NCBI GenBank assembly: GCA_017304505.1
Contig: JAFKKQ010000296.1
Location: 1 to 6,965 of the forward strand
Length of the DNA stretch: 6,965 bases
Reading direction: 5' to 3'
DNA from: Hyphomicrobiales bacterium
GTDB taxonomy: Bacteria; Pseudomonadota; Alphaproteobacteria; Rhizobiales; Xanthobacteraceae
Shown here: positions 1 to 6,965 of the stretch, in pieces
Layout of the letters: the number at the start of each line of letters is the position of its first letter
How positions within the stretch are numbered: the stretch's first letter is position 1
Translations under genes and position numbers: made by a program
Notes under the pieces: generated by a model
What the model saw: the letters and a program-made list of their open reading frames with translations, nothing else
What the model was told of the DNA's origin: nothing
The model's database searches: none

Positions 1-1
1 G

Positions 2-457
2 CACTTCGATTACGTGGTGATCGACATGCCGCGAACGTGGTTTTCCTGGACCGACAGTGTGCTGCTCGGCACCAACCGCTTGTTCATCGTCAGCGAAATG
101 ACGGTGCCGAGCCTGCGGCAGGGCAAGCAACTGGTTGCGGCCATGCGCGAGCGGCTCGGCGACGGGCCGCAGCCGGAGGTGATCGTCAATCGTTTCGAAC
201 AGCGGATGTTCGATCCCGGCCTGAAACGATCGGATATTGCGCAGGCGCTCGGCGACAGCTTCGCCGGCACCGTTCCGAACAATTATCGGCTGGTCCGGGA
301 GGCCATCGACCGCGGCGTGCCGCTCGATGAGGTCAAGCCGGGCAACAACGTCACCACCCAGCTCAAGAAGCTCATGCTGCCGCAGAGCACGGCCAGGGCG
401 GCCGCATCGCGGCCCTCGAATCTGATGAAGAAGCTCAACCTGTCATTGGCGAAATAG
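2..457 (+). CDS. cpaE: CpaE/TadZ-like pilus assembly protein, 3' part only
   Basis: This is the C-terminal 151 residues of a CpaE/TadZ protein; the gene begins left of the window. CpaE is a MinD/ParA-like P-loop protein that places the Flp pilus machine at the cell pole (family knowledge). The fragment opens with DYVVIDMPRTW, matching the Walker B/switch region of this family (a hydrophobic strand ending in D, then P). It continues through VIVNRF, FAGTVPNNYRLVREAIDRGVPLDE and a basic tail, which is typical of rhizobial CpaE ends. The N-terminal receiver-like domain and the Walker A loop lie outside the window and cannot be judged. The stop is 31 bp before the cpaF start, the same order as in other cpa/tad loci, so the two are probably cotranscribed. 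Confidence 0.9.
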   Translation, partial: HFDYVVIDMPRTWFSWTDSVLLGTNRLFIVSEMTVPSLRQGKQLVAAMRERLGDGPQPEVIVNRFEQRMFDPGLKRSDIAQALGDSFAGTVPNNYRLVREAIDRGVPLDEVKPGNNVTTQLKKLMLPQSTARAAASRPSNLMKKLNLSLAK

Positions 458-480
458 CGCCGGCCGGTGCGGCCCGGCGC
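457..480 (+). promoter_or_regulatory. G+C-rich hairpin between cpaE and cpaF
   Basis: GCGCCGG at 457-463 is the exact reverse complement of CCGGCGC at 474-480. The stem can extend inward by CC (464-465) pairing GG (471-472) with one bulged C at 473, leaving a five-base loop. No T-run follows, so it is not a classic terminator. It ends one base before the purine-rich ribosome-binding stretch of cpaF (481-488), so it could affect mRNA stability or cpaF translation. The structure is visible; the role is inferred. Confidence 0.4.
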
Positions 481-488
481 GGGAAGAA

Positions 489-1917
<1,429 letters not shown>

Positions 1918-1935
1918 CTGCGCCTTGGAATTGCC

Positions 1936-2904
1936 ATGCCGTTTGAGTTCGACTCGATCTATCTGGTGTATCTGTTCGTGGCGCTGGCGGCGGGACTGTT
2001 CGCCGAGAGCATCTATCTGCTGTTCTTCAGCACACGCTCCTACCGCAAGAACATCAATCGCCGCCTGCGATTGATGGAGGCCGAGCCCGCCCGCGAAGCC
2101 GTATTGCTGCAGTTGCGGCGGGAACGCGGGTTGAGCACGGACGGCGATTACCGCTTGCCGCTGGTGGCGCTCAACCGGCTGATCCTGCAGTCCGGCCTGA
2201 CGCTCGGTATCGGCAAATTTGCGCTCTATGTCGCGGCGGTGGCGCTGATTGCATTTGGCGCCGTGATGGTCCTGCGCGGCGCCGTGCTCGAAGCGTTCGG
2301 TGCGGCGCTGTTCTGCTGCACGCTGCTGCCGCTGCTTGTGCTCAAATTCATGCGAAGCCGGCGGCGGAAGGCGTTCGGCGCGCAATTTCCCGACGCGCTC
2401 GACATCATCGTCCGCAGCCTGCGGGCCGGGCACCCGGTTCCGATCGCGATCGGCATGGTGGCGCGCGAGATGCCCGATCCGATCGGCAGCGAGTTCGGCA
2501 TCGTCTCCGACGAAATCACCTACGGTTCCGATCTCGAGTCCGCCATGCGCAATCTTTATTTCCGGCTTGGACAGGACGACTTGCCGCTGTTCGTCACGGC
2601 GGTGGCGATTCAGGGCTCGACCGGCGGTAACCTCGGCGAGATCCTGGAGAATCTATCGGCGGTCATTCGCGAGCGGTTCAAGATGCGGCGCAAAATCCGC
2701 TCGCTCGCCTCGGAGGGCCGCGCTTCGGCTTCGATCCTGTCGTCGCTGCCGATCCTGATGTTCCTGGTGATCCAGGTTATCACGCCGCAGTTCTACGCCA
2801 GCGTCTGGAGCTACGACATCACCAAGATCGCCCTCGCGATCGCGGGCGGTTGGATGTTGATCGGCAATTTCATCATGTACCGCATGGTCAACTTCAGGAT
2901 CTGA
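1936..2904 (+). CDS. tadB: TadB-family inner-membrane platform protein of the Flp pilus
   Basis: This 322-residue protein is an integral membrane platform component with a type II secretion F domain (CpaG in Caulobacter naming). With TadC it is thought to couple the CpaF ATPase to pilin polymerisation. Hydrophobic segments lie near residues 8-32, 95-113 and 116-138, then 268-285 and 296-316. Between them is the cytoplasmic F domain, with the motifs FPDALDIIVRSLRAGHP (151-167) and GGNLGEILENL (230-240), both typical of TadB. Length and topology are normal for the family. The ATG follows the cpaF stop by 18 bp, with GGA at 1927-1929 as a modest ribosome-binding site. It is next to tadC and presumably cotranscribed with it. 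The frame is intact, unlike that of cpaF just upstream. Confidence 0.93.
   Translation: MPFEFDSIYLVYLFVALAAGLFAESIYLLFFSTRSYRKNINRRLRLMEAEPAREAVLLQLRRERGLSTDGDYRLPLVALNRLILQSGLTLGIGKFALYVAAVALIAFGAVMVLRGAVLEAFGAALFCCTLLPLLVLKFMRSRRRKAFGAQFPDALDIIVRSLRAGHPVPIAIGMVAREMPDPIGSEFGIVSDEITYGSDLESAMRNLYFRLGQDDLPLFVTAVAIQGSTGGNLGEILENLSAVIRERFKMRRKIRSLASEGRASASILSSLPILMFLVIQVITPQFYASVWSYDITKIALAIAGGWMLIGNFIMYRMVNFRI
2896..2899 (+). promoter_or_regulatory. Ribosome-binding site supporting the GTG start of tadC
   Basis: AGGA lies inside the last codons of tadB, nine bases before GTG 2909. This spacing supports the GTG start over the in-frame ATG at 2930, which has no comparable site ahead of it. Confidence 0.55.
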
Positions 2905-2908
2905 AGCC

Positions 2909-3862
2909 GTGGATATCCTCGCGCAGTTCATGAGCGACAGCGACAGCACGATGGTCGGCGTGCTGGTTTTCCTGGCGGCCGCGACGCTGGCGTTCAGCGT
3001 CATGGCGATCGTGCGCGTGCAAGGCTCGATCAATCGGCGCGCCGCCAATATCGGCCAGATCGAGATGACGGATCATGCGGCCGGGCCGCGTTCGCTGCGG
3101 CATTCCAGCCTCAAGGCGGCGCAGCGTGTGGTCGAGTACACGGCGAGGCATTATGCGGCCGGCGACGCCGAAGGAACCAAGGTGCTGCGGCAGCGCCTGA
3201 TCCATGCCGGAATCTACAACCCGCGGGCCACGGCCTATTTCTTCCTTTGCCGCACGGCGCTTGCCGTCGGGCTTGCGGCGGCGGCCTTTCTGCTCTCGCC
3301 GGTCGAGCCGGGCGGATCGTCGTACTGGCTCCTGATCGTTTCCGGTGGGATCGCCGGCTATCTCAGTCCGGGGTTCTATCTCGGGCAGCGCATCAAGAAC
3401 CGCAAGGCGGAGCACCGGGCGGGATTCCCCGACTTCATGGATCTTCTGGTGGTGTGCGCCGATGCGGGCCTGAGCATGGAGGCGGCGCTCGACCGTGTGG
3501 GGACCGAGCTGGGGGTGTCCTATCCGTCGCTTGCCGGGAACATCCACCTCACCAATCTGGAGATTCGCGCCGGCCGCACCATCAGCGAGGCGTTGGAGCA
3601 TTTTGGCGACCGGCTTGGCATCGAGGAGGCGCGTTCGTTCGCCACCCTGATCCAGCAATCCGCGGAGCTGGGTTCGAGCATCACCGACGCGCTCCGAGTT
3701 TACTCGGATGATATGCGCCACAAGCGGCTCTCGCGGGCCGAGGAGAAGGCCTACAGCCTGCCGGCCAAGCTGGCGCTGCCGATGATGATTTGCATCTTCC
3801 CGGTGCTGTTCGTCGTCATCCTGCTGCCGGTCTTCGTCCGGCTGCATGTCGGCAATTATTGA
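2909..3862 (+). CDS. tadC: TadC-family inner-membrane platform protein of the Flp pilus
   Basis: This 317-residue protein is the second type II secretion F domain protein of the Flp pilus platform (CpaH in Caulobacter naming), the partner of TadB. Hydrophobic segments are near residues 14-36, 108-130, 138-158 and 288-310. The F-domain signature FPDFMDLLVVCADAGLSMEAAL is at 173-194. It is followed by a helical stretch with TISEALEHFGDRLGIEEARSF, and SAELGSSITDALRVYSDDMR lies at 251-270, all characteristic of TadC. The start is GTG, four bases after the tadB stop, with AGGA at good spacing. Tight packing with tadB points to one transcript and stoichiometric synthesis. Length and motifs are complete, with no sign of damage. 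Confidence 0.93.
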   Translation: MDILAQFMSDSDSTMVGVLVFLAAATLAFSVMAIVRVQGSINRRAANIGQIEMTDHAAGPRSLRHSSLKAAQRVVEYTARHYAAGDAEGTKVLRQRLIHAGIYNPRATAYFFLCRTALAVGLAAAAFLLSPVEPGGSSYWLLIVSGGIAGYLSPGFYLGQRIKNRKAEHRAGFPDFMDLLVVCADAGLSMEAALDRVGTELGVSYPSLAGNIHLTNLEIRAGRTISEALEHFGDRLGIEEARSFATLIQQSAELGSSITDALRVYSDDMRHKRLSRAEEKAYSLPAKLALPMMICIFPVLFVVILLPVFVRLHVGNY

Positions 3863-3872
3863 TCGCCCTTCG

Positions 3873-3890
3873 CCGGAGCGCTTTCTCCGG
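3873..3890 (+). terminator. Inverted repeat after tadC, weak terminator candidate
   Basis: CCGGAG (3873-3878) pairs perfectly with CTCCGG (3885-3890) around the loop CGCTTT. It begins 11 bases after the tadC stop. No T-run follows (the next bases are ACCTCG), so intrinsic termination would be weak. It may act as an mRNA-protecting or partly terminating hairpin between tadC and tadD. Confidence 0.3.
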
Positions 3891-3944
3891 ACCTCGTCCA
3901 GGCAGCGAAATCTTAACCACCGGCCGGTAGTTTCGCACCGTTGC

Positions 3945-3948
3945 GGAG
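3945..3948 (+). promoter_or_regulatory. Ribosome-binding site for tadD
   Basis: GGAG lies seven bases before ATG 3956. This favours that start over the in-frame TTG at 3941 (which would place the site inside the gene) and over the second ATG at 3962. The resulting N-terminus also has the right length for a lipoprotein signal. Confidence 0.6.
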
Positions 3949-3955
3949 CGGGTCG

Positions 3956-4537
3956 ATGCGTATGAGGGTGGGACGGGGTTTTGTCGCGGCCGCATGTCTG
4001 GTGTGGCTCGCCGGCTGCCAGACCACATCGGCTCCCGACAACCCGTTTCTCAAGCTTTCGGATACGCTTCAGCCGCAGGCGGCCCATGCGTCCGCCAGCG
4101 CCGTGCCGGTGTCGCCGGAGAATATCGATTCGCCGCCCGCCACGCCGCAGTTGCTGGGAACGGACCCCAACGACGACCTGAGCATCGGCAAGAAGTACTT
4201 CCGGCAGGGCAGTTATGGCCTGGCGGAGCAGCATTTCCGCAAGGCCGTCGAGTTGCACCCGCGCGACGCCGAATCCTGGGTCGGCCTGGCCGCCGCCTAC
4301 GACCGCTTGCGCCGTTTCGATCTGGCCGACCGCGCCTACGAGCAGGCCATCGGCATTCTCGGGCCGACGCCGGAAATCCTCAACAACCGCGGCTATTCCT
4401 ATATGCTGCGCGGCGACTACCGTCGCGCGCGGACGACACTCTTGCTGGCCCAGGCCAAGGATCCCAAGAGCCCCTACATCGCCAACAACCTGCAGATGCT
4501 CGACGAAAGCGCCCGCAAGGCCAAGGCGATCAATTAG
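3956..4537 (+). CDS. tadD: TadD-like TPR outer-membrane lipoprotein
   Basis: This 193-residue protein has a lipoprotein signal: basic MRMRVGR, a hydrophobic core and the lipobox LAGC with Cys21. Residue +2 after the cysteine is Gln, not Asp, so sorting to the outer membrane is expected. A low-complexity Pro/Ala/Ser linker runs to about residue 70. It is followed by about three tetratricopeptide units near 74-104, 105-137 and 139-170 (for example YFRQGSYGLAEQHFRKAVEL and NNRGYSYMLRGDYRRARTTL). TadD proteins are TPR lipoproteins that help the secretin of the Flp pilus assemble in the outer membrane (family knowledge). Its position right after tadC is the standard place. A gap of 93 bp containing an inverted repeat separates it from tadC, so it may have its own promoter or be differentially expressed. 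It could be called a generic TPR protein, but the context makes TadD much more likely. Confidence 0.87.
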   Translation: MRMRVGRGFVAAACLVWLAGCQTTSAPDNPFLKLSDTLQPQAAHASASAVPVSPENIDSPPATPQLLGTDPNDDLSIGKKYFRQGSYGLAEQHFRKAVELHPRDAESWVGLAAAYDRLRRFDLADRAYEQAIGILGPTPEILNNRGYSYMLRGDYRRARTTLLLAQAKDPKSPYIANNLQMLDESARKAKAIN

Positions 4538-4581
4538 ACGCCAGCGGCGCGATATCCCTGGTTTCCCGGCGTCGGGCGCAA

Positions 4582-4611
4582 TTGTGCCATCGTCATTCCG
4601 GTATAGATAAT
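4582..4611 (+). promoter_or_regulatory. Candidate sigma-70-type promoter for the TerB-like gene and dehydrogenase
   Basis: TTGTGC (4582-4587) and GATAAT (4606-4611) are separated by 18 bp and lie in the most A+T-rich part of the 120-bp gap between tadD and the TerB-like gene. The -10 matches consensus at five of six bases; the -35 keeps only TTG. Transcription would start near 4618. This is by-eye matching only, and the -35 is poor. Confidence 0.35.
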
Positions 4612-4623
4612 CCCTGGGGCGAA

Positions 4624-4645
4624 GCAGCGCGCGAGCGCGGCTTTT
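4624..4645 (+). terminator. Hairpin with T-run ahead of the TerB-like gene: terminator or attenuator candidate
   Basis: GCAGCGC (4624-4630) pairs with GCGCGGC (4635-4641) with one A/G mismatch, closing a GCGA tetraloop of the GNRA type, and TTTT follows at 4642-4645. This resembles an intrinsic terminator. It could end the tad transcript, or, if the promoter at 4582-4611 is real, sit in the short 5' leader of the next gene. The ribosome-binding GGGAG follows one base after the T-run. Confidence 0.4.
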
Positions 4646-4646
4646 C

Positions 4647-4651
4647 GGGAG
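4647..4651 (+). promoter_or_regulatory. Ribosome-binding site supporting the TTG start of the TerB-like gene
   Basis: GGGAG lies six bases before TTG 4658. The N-terminus it gives (MFAAIKSLVAEL) is the usual short amphipathic lead-in of this protein family, and no in-frame ATG is available nearby. Confidence 0.55.
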
Positions 4652-4657
4652 ACGCCT

Positions 4658-5128
4658 TTGTTTGCAGCAATCAAGAGCCTGGTGGCCGAGTTGGCGGGCG
4701 GCGAAGCGCCCGAGAGTGGTTTCAGTGACGACGACTTGCGGGTGTCGTGCGCGGCGCTGCTGGTTCATGCCGCGGCGATCGACGGCGCAGTATCGGATGT
4801 CGAGCGCGACAAACTGGTCGCCCTGCTGAAGCAGCGTTTCGATCTCGACGATGCCGCGGCCGGTGAGTTGGTCGAGCAGGCGGTCGACGCCGAGCGGAAG
4901 GCCATCGATCTTTATCATTTCACGCATCGCATCAATCGCACGCTGGACGAGAGCGGGCGGCTGCGCATGATCGAAATGATGTGGACGGTCGCCTACGCCG
5001 ACGGCGCCATTTCGGAATTCGAGGACAACCTGATCTGGCGCGTGGCCGATCTGCTTGGGGTGTCGTCCACCGAGCGGATCGCGTTGCGGCGGCGTGTGGC
5101 CGCGGCCAGCGCCGGCGGCGCAGGATGA
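4658..5128 (+). CDS. TerB-family (tellurite-resistance-like) small acidic protein
   Basis: This is a 156-residue, mostly helical, acidic protein of the TerB-like group found widely in alphaproteobacteria; the biochemical role of this branch is not established. It contains two similar acidic turns. IDGAVSDVERD (41-51) and ADGAISEFEDN (114-124) share a DGA-V/I-S-x-x-E pattern, consistent with the two-fold TerB fold and possible metal binding. The segment between them (about 52-110) is helical and includes HFTHRINRTLDESGRLRMIEMMW. No signal peptide or membrane segment is seen, so it should be cytoplasmic. The start is TTG with a good GGGAG. The stop overlaps the start of the next gene (ATGA), implying translational coupling. 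There is no ter operon around it, so a tellurite-resistance role should not be assumed. Confidence 0.83.
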   Translation: MFAAIKSLVAELAGGEAPESGFSDDDLRVSCAALLVHAAAIDGAVSDVERDKLVALLKQRFDLDDAAAGELVEQAVDAERKAIDLYHFTHRINRTLDESGRLRMIEMMWTVAYADGAISEFEDNLIWRVADLLGVSSTERIALRRRVAAASAGGAG

Positions 5129-5922
5129 ATCCGGTCGCCGTCATCACCGGGGCGTCGGCCGGCATCGGCGTGGAATTGGCGCGGGTGTTTGCGGCGAACG
5201 GTCACGCCGTGGCGCTGGTGGCGCGGCGCGGGCCACGGCTGGACGCCTTGGCCGCAGAGATTGCGGCGAAGAAATATGCGCCGGCGCTGGTGCTGCCCGT
5301 CGATCTCGCGCAACCGGATGCGGGCGACCGGATTGCGGAGGCACTCGCTGCGCGCGGCTTTGAGCCGCAATATGTCGTCAACAATGCGGGCTTCGGGCTG
5401 GTCGGCCGTGCCGCCGACCTCGATCGTGACGAGCAACTCGCCATGATCGACGTCAATATGCGCGCGCTCGCCGACCTCTCGCTGCGCTTCGTCGAAAGCC
5501 TGGTGCGCCACCGCGGCGGTCTGCTCAACGTCGCCTCGGTCGCCGGCGTCATGCCGGGGCCGGGCTCGGCGGTCTATTACGCGAGCAAGGCGTTTGCGCT
5601 GTCGTTCACCGAGGCGCTGCATCGGGAACTCGGGCCGAAGGGCGTTCGGGTGACCTGCTTGTGTCCGGGTCCGGTGGCGACCGAGTTTCAGGCCCGCGCG
5701 GGCATCGCGGAGGCCGAGGCGTCGTGGCCCTTGGCGGTGCCGGCGGAACGGGTGGCCACGGCAGCCTATCGCGGGCTGATGCGCGGCCAGCGCATCGTGG
5801 TGCCGGGTCTCGGCCCCAAGCTGGTGATGGCGCTGGTGCCCCGTCTCGTGCCGCGTGGCATCCTTCTGCGGCGGCTCGAAGCGCGTCAGATGAAGCGCGG
5901 GCGCCAAGCCGGCGCAGCCTAG
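5125..5922 (+). CDS. Short-chain dehydrogenase/reductase (SDR), classical type
   Basis: This 265-residue NAD(P)-dependent oxidoreductase has a Rossmann fold; the substrate is unknown. Classical SDR landmarks are all present: nucleotide-binding TGASAGIG (8-15), Arg34-Arg35 after the second strand (often linked to NADP preference), VDL (59-61), NNAG (86-89), Asn111, Ser138, and the YxxxK pair Tyr151/Lys155. These complete the Asn-Ser-Tyr-Lys catalytic tetrad. PGPVATEF (181-188) is the usual post-catalytic cofactor-contact motif. The C-terminal part has a hydrophobic stretch (about 225-247) and a basic tail, as in DltE/YqjQ-type SDRs. ATG 5125 overlaps the stop of the TerB-like gene by four bases. 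Longer upstream starts in the same frame would run deep into that gene and are unlikely. The last residues, QAGAA, and the stop codon are encoded by the first copy of a tandem repeat. Confidence 0.9.
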   Translation: MNPVAVITGASAGIGVELARVFAANGHAVALVARRGPRLDALAAEIAAKKYAPALVLPVDLAQPDAGDRIAEALAARGFEPQYVVNNAGFGLVGRAADLDRDEQLAMIDVNMRALADLSLRFVESLVRHRGGLLNVASVAGVMPGPGSAVYYASKAFALSFTEALHRELGPKGVRVTCLCPGPVATEFQARAGIAEAEASWPLAVPAERVATAAYRGLMRGQRIVVPGLGPKLVMALVPRLVPRGILLRRLEARQMKRGRQAGAA

Positions 5923-5977
5923 GCCAAGCCGGCGCAGCCTAGAGCAGCCGGCGCAGCCTAGAGCAGCCGGAGCAGCG
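5903..5977 (+). repeat. Tandem repeat of about 20 bp across the SDR stop codon
   Basis: Copies lie at 5903-5922 and 5923-5942 (identical, gccaagccggcgcagcctag), 5943-5961 (19 bp, first half diverged) and 5962-5977 (degenerate and partial). The first copy encodes the last residues and the TAG stop of the dehydrogenase; later copies are noncoding but also carry TAG. The unit contains the palindrome GCCGGC, and the first junction forms GCCTAGGC. It looks like a small slippage-generated minisatellite. The spacing is far too short for a CRISPR array. Confidence 0.85.
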
Positions 5978-6090
5978 TCTTTGGCGCCGGTGCAGCCTTG
6001 TGATGCCCGCATGCCGGTTCTGCCGCCGCGGTCTTGCAATCGTGTGCCAACCGGATACGACTTGCTCGGCATGATGATTCACAGAGCACC

Positions 6091-6822
6091 ATGCGTTTCC
6101 CAGTCCTGATCGTCCTTCACGGCGAACTGTCCACGCCCGGCCGGATCGCGCTGCAGCTTCGCAGCCGCGATATCCCGCTCGACGTGCGCCGGCCGCGCTT
6201 CGGCGATCCTCTTCCGGAGACGCTGGAGCACCATTCCGGCGCGGTGATCTTCGGCGGTCCGCAGAGCGCCAACGACGATGACGAGATTGTCCGCCGGGAG
6301 ATCGACTGGATCGCTGTGCCGCTTGCGGAGAACAAGCCGTTTCTCGGCATCTGCCTCGGCGCGCAGATGCTGGCCAAGAAGCTTGGCGCGCGGGTCTACA
6401 GGCACCCCGATGGCCATGCCGAGGTCGGCTACTATCCGGTCCGGCCGACGGCGGCCGGCCGCCAAGTTTGCCGCGACTGGCCGGATCACGTCTATCAGTG
6501 GCATCGCGAAGGCTTCGACCTGCCGGACAAGGCTGTCCTGCTGGCGGAGGGCGATTCCTTTCCGGTGCAAGCCTTCCGTTACGGCGACGGTGCTTATGCG
6601 TTGCAATTCCACATGGACGTCACCCATCACACGATGTGCCGTTGGACCACGCGCGGCCACGAGCGCATGACGCTGCCCAATGCCCAGCCCCGCGAGGCGC
6701 ATTTCACCGGCCGCCTCTTGCACGACCCAGCGTGCCGGCTGTGGCTCGGCCATTTCATGGACCATTGGCTCAAGTCTGCGGCGCAAGCGGAGACGGTGCG
6801 GGCCGGCGGGCTTGCTATTTAA
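6091..6822 (+). CDS. Class I glutamine amidotransferase (GMP-synthase-like, stand-alone)
   Basis: This 243-residue cytoplasmic protein has the class I (triad) glutamine amidotransferase fold, in the stand-alone group related to the glutaminase domain of GMP synthase. The nucleophile elbow GICLGAQ places the catalytic Cys at 88. An oxyanion-region motif FGGPQSAND is at 54-62, the substrate-side motif YQWHREGFDLP at 135-145, and the catalytic His is 174 in LQFHMDV. The acidic member two residues after the His is Asp176 instead of the usual Glu (HPE). No synthetase domain or partner gene is adjacent, so the ammonia acceptor is unknown; such proteins may act on gamma-glutamyl compounds (family inference). 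ATG 6091 starts at MRFPVLIVLHG, the expected first strand. An in-frame TTG at 6034 would add 19 residues unlike the family. The ribosome-binding site is weak. The stop overlaps that of the opposing gene. Confidence 0.88.
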   Translation: MRFPVLIVLHGELSTPGRIALQLRSRDIPLDVRRPRFGDPLPETLEHHSGAVIFGGPQSANDDDEIVRREIDWIAVPLAENKPFLGICLGAQMLAKKLGARVYRHPDGHAEVGYYPVRPTAAGRQVCRDWPDHVYQWHREGFDLPDKAVLLAEGDSFPVQAFRYGDGAYALQFHMDVTHHTMCRWTTRGHERMTLPNAQPREAHFTGRLLHDPACRLWLGHFMDHWLKSAAQAETVRAGGLAI

Positions 6823-6965
6823 CTGCGCGGCGTCTCGAAGGACTCGACCCGGTAGAGCGGGTTGAACACCTTGCGCCCGACCAGCACCACCAGCAGCGCG
6901 CCGACTCCACCCACCATGACGGCTGGAATGACTCCGAGCCATGCCGCCATCAGGCCGGCGCGGAA
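6819..6965 (-). CDS. C-terminal end of a probable MFS transporter, partial
   Basis: Only the last 48 codons are visible; the gene enters from the right edge on the minus strand and ends in TAA at 6821-6819. The fragment reads FRAGLMAAWLGVIPAVMV, then GGVGALLVVLVG, then a basic tail containing FNPLYRVESFETPRS. This is one strongly hydrophobic helix with a Gly-rich GGVG turn and a short cytoplasmic tail. It matches the way the last helix of EntS/MFS_3-type major facilitator transporters ends (AAWLGVVPAVxxGGxGT type, from memory of the family). Substrate and direction of transport cannot be inferred. Its stop codon overlaps the amidotransferase stop in the TTAA at 6819-6822. Another membrane protein remains possible because only one helix is seen. 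Confidence 0.65.
   Translation of the reverse strand, partial: FRAGLMAAWLGVIPAVMVGGVGALLVVLVGRKVFNPLYRVESFETPRS

Noticed and set aside
2894..4927. A minus-strand open frame of 677 codons opposite tadC, tadD and part of the TerB-like gene
   Set aside because: The product is rich in Arg, Gln, His and Gly without recognisable motifs or membrane pattern, and lies opposite three well-supported genes. Long antisense frames are common in G+C-rich coding DNA.
4658..5128. A tellurite-resistance operon
   Set aside because: Only one TerB-like gene is present, with no terA, terC, terD or terZ neighbours, and the family name alone does not support that function.
5903..5977. The tandem repeat as a CRISPR array
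   Set aside because: The units abut with no spacers and there are no cas genes nearby.
4993..6072. A minus-strand open frame of 359 codons opposite the dehydrogenase and the repeat
   Set aside because: No motif is recognisable, and it runs through the tandem repeat and an intergenic gap; the plus strand has a full SDR signature.
5923..6090. A gene or small RNA in the gap between the dehydrogenase and the amidotransferase
   Set aside because: Beyond the repeat I see no convincing open frame, promoter or terminator in these 168 bases.
6071..6109. A 12-codon frame (MMIHRAPCVSQS) overlapping the amidotransferase start, as a leader peptide
   Set aside because: It has no ribosome-binding site and no regulatory codon pattern; chance is the simplest explanation.

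Overview
The window is high-G+C chromosomal DNA, probably from an alphaproteobacterium of the Rhizobiales and most like the Bradyrhizobium/Rhodopseudomonas group. That placement rests on the style of the protein sequences, the gene order and the G+C-rich codon use; the genus cannot be fixed by eye. Every gene runs left to right except a fragment at the right edge.

Positions 2-4537 are the distal half of a tad/cpa locus for a Flp (type IVc) pilus: the 3' part of cpaE (polar localisation ATPase-like protein), cpaF (secretion ATPase), tadB and tadC (inner-membrane platform pair) and tadD (TPR outer-membrane lipoprotein). The prepilin, peptidase, cpaB, secretin and cpaD genes would be expected to the left, outside the window. 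The notable point is that cpaF is broken: the reading frame changes at about 1026-1030, where a conserved stretch of about five residues is also missing. The Walker A, Walker B and histidine motifs lie in the second frame, cut off from the N-terminal part. As read, the pilus motor would not be made unless the lesion is a sequence error or another cpaF exists elsewhere.

Positions 4538-5922 hold a TerB-like small acidic protein with a TTG start and a short-chain dehydrogenase, joined by an ATGA stop/start overlap and so probably translationally coupled. A candidate promoter and a hairpin with a T-run lie ahead of the TerB-like gene. The dehydrogenase stop codon lies inside a tandem repeat of about 20 bp that continues into the gap.

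Positions 6091-6822 encode a stand-alone class I glutamine amidotransferase. Its stop codon overlaps, tail to tail, the stop codon of a minus-strand gene whose last 48 codons are visible and look like the C-terminus of an MFS transporter.

I found no RNA gene, insertion sequence, CRISPR array or attachment site. Apart from the cpaF lesion the window is an ordinary chromosomal region, and I see no convincing new system in it.
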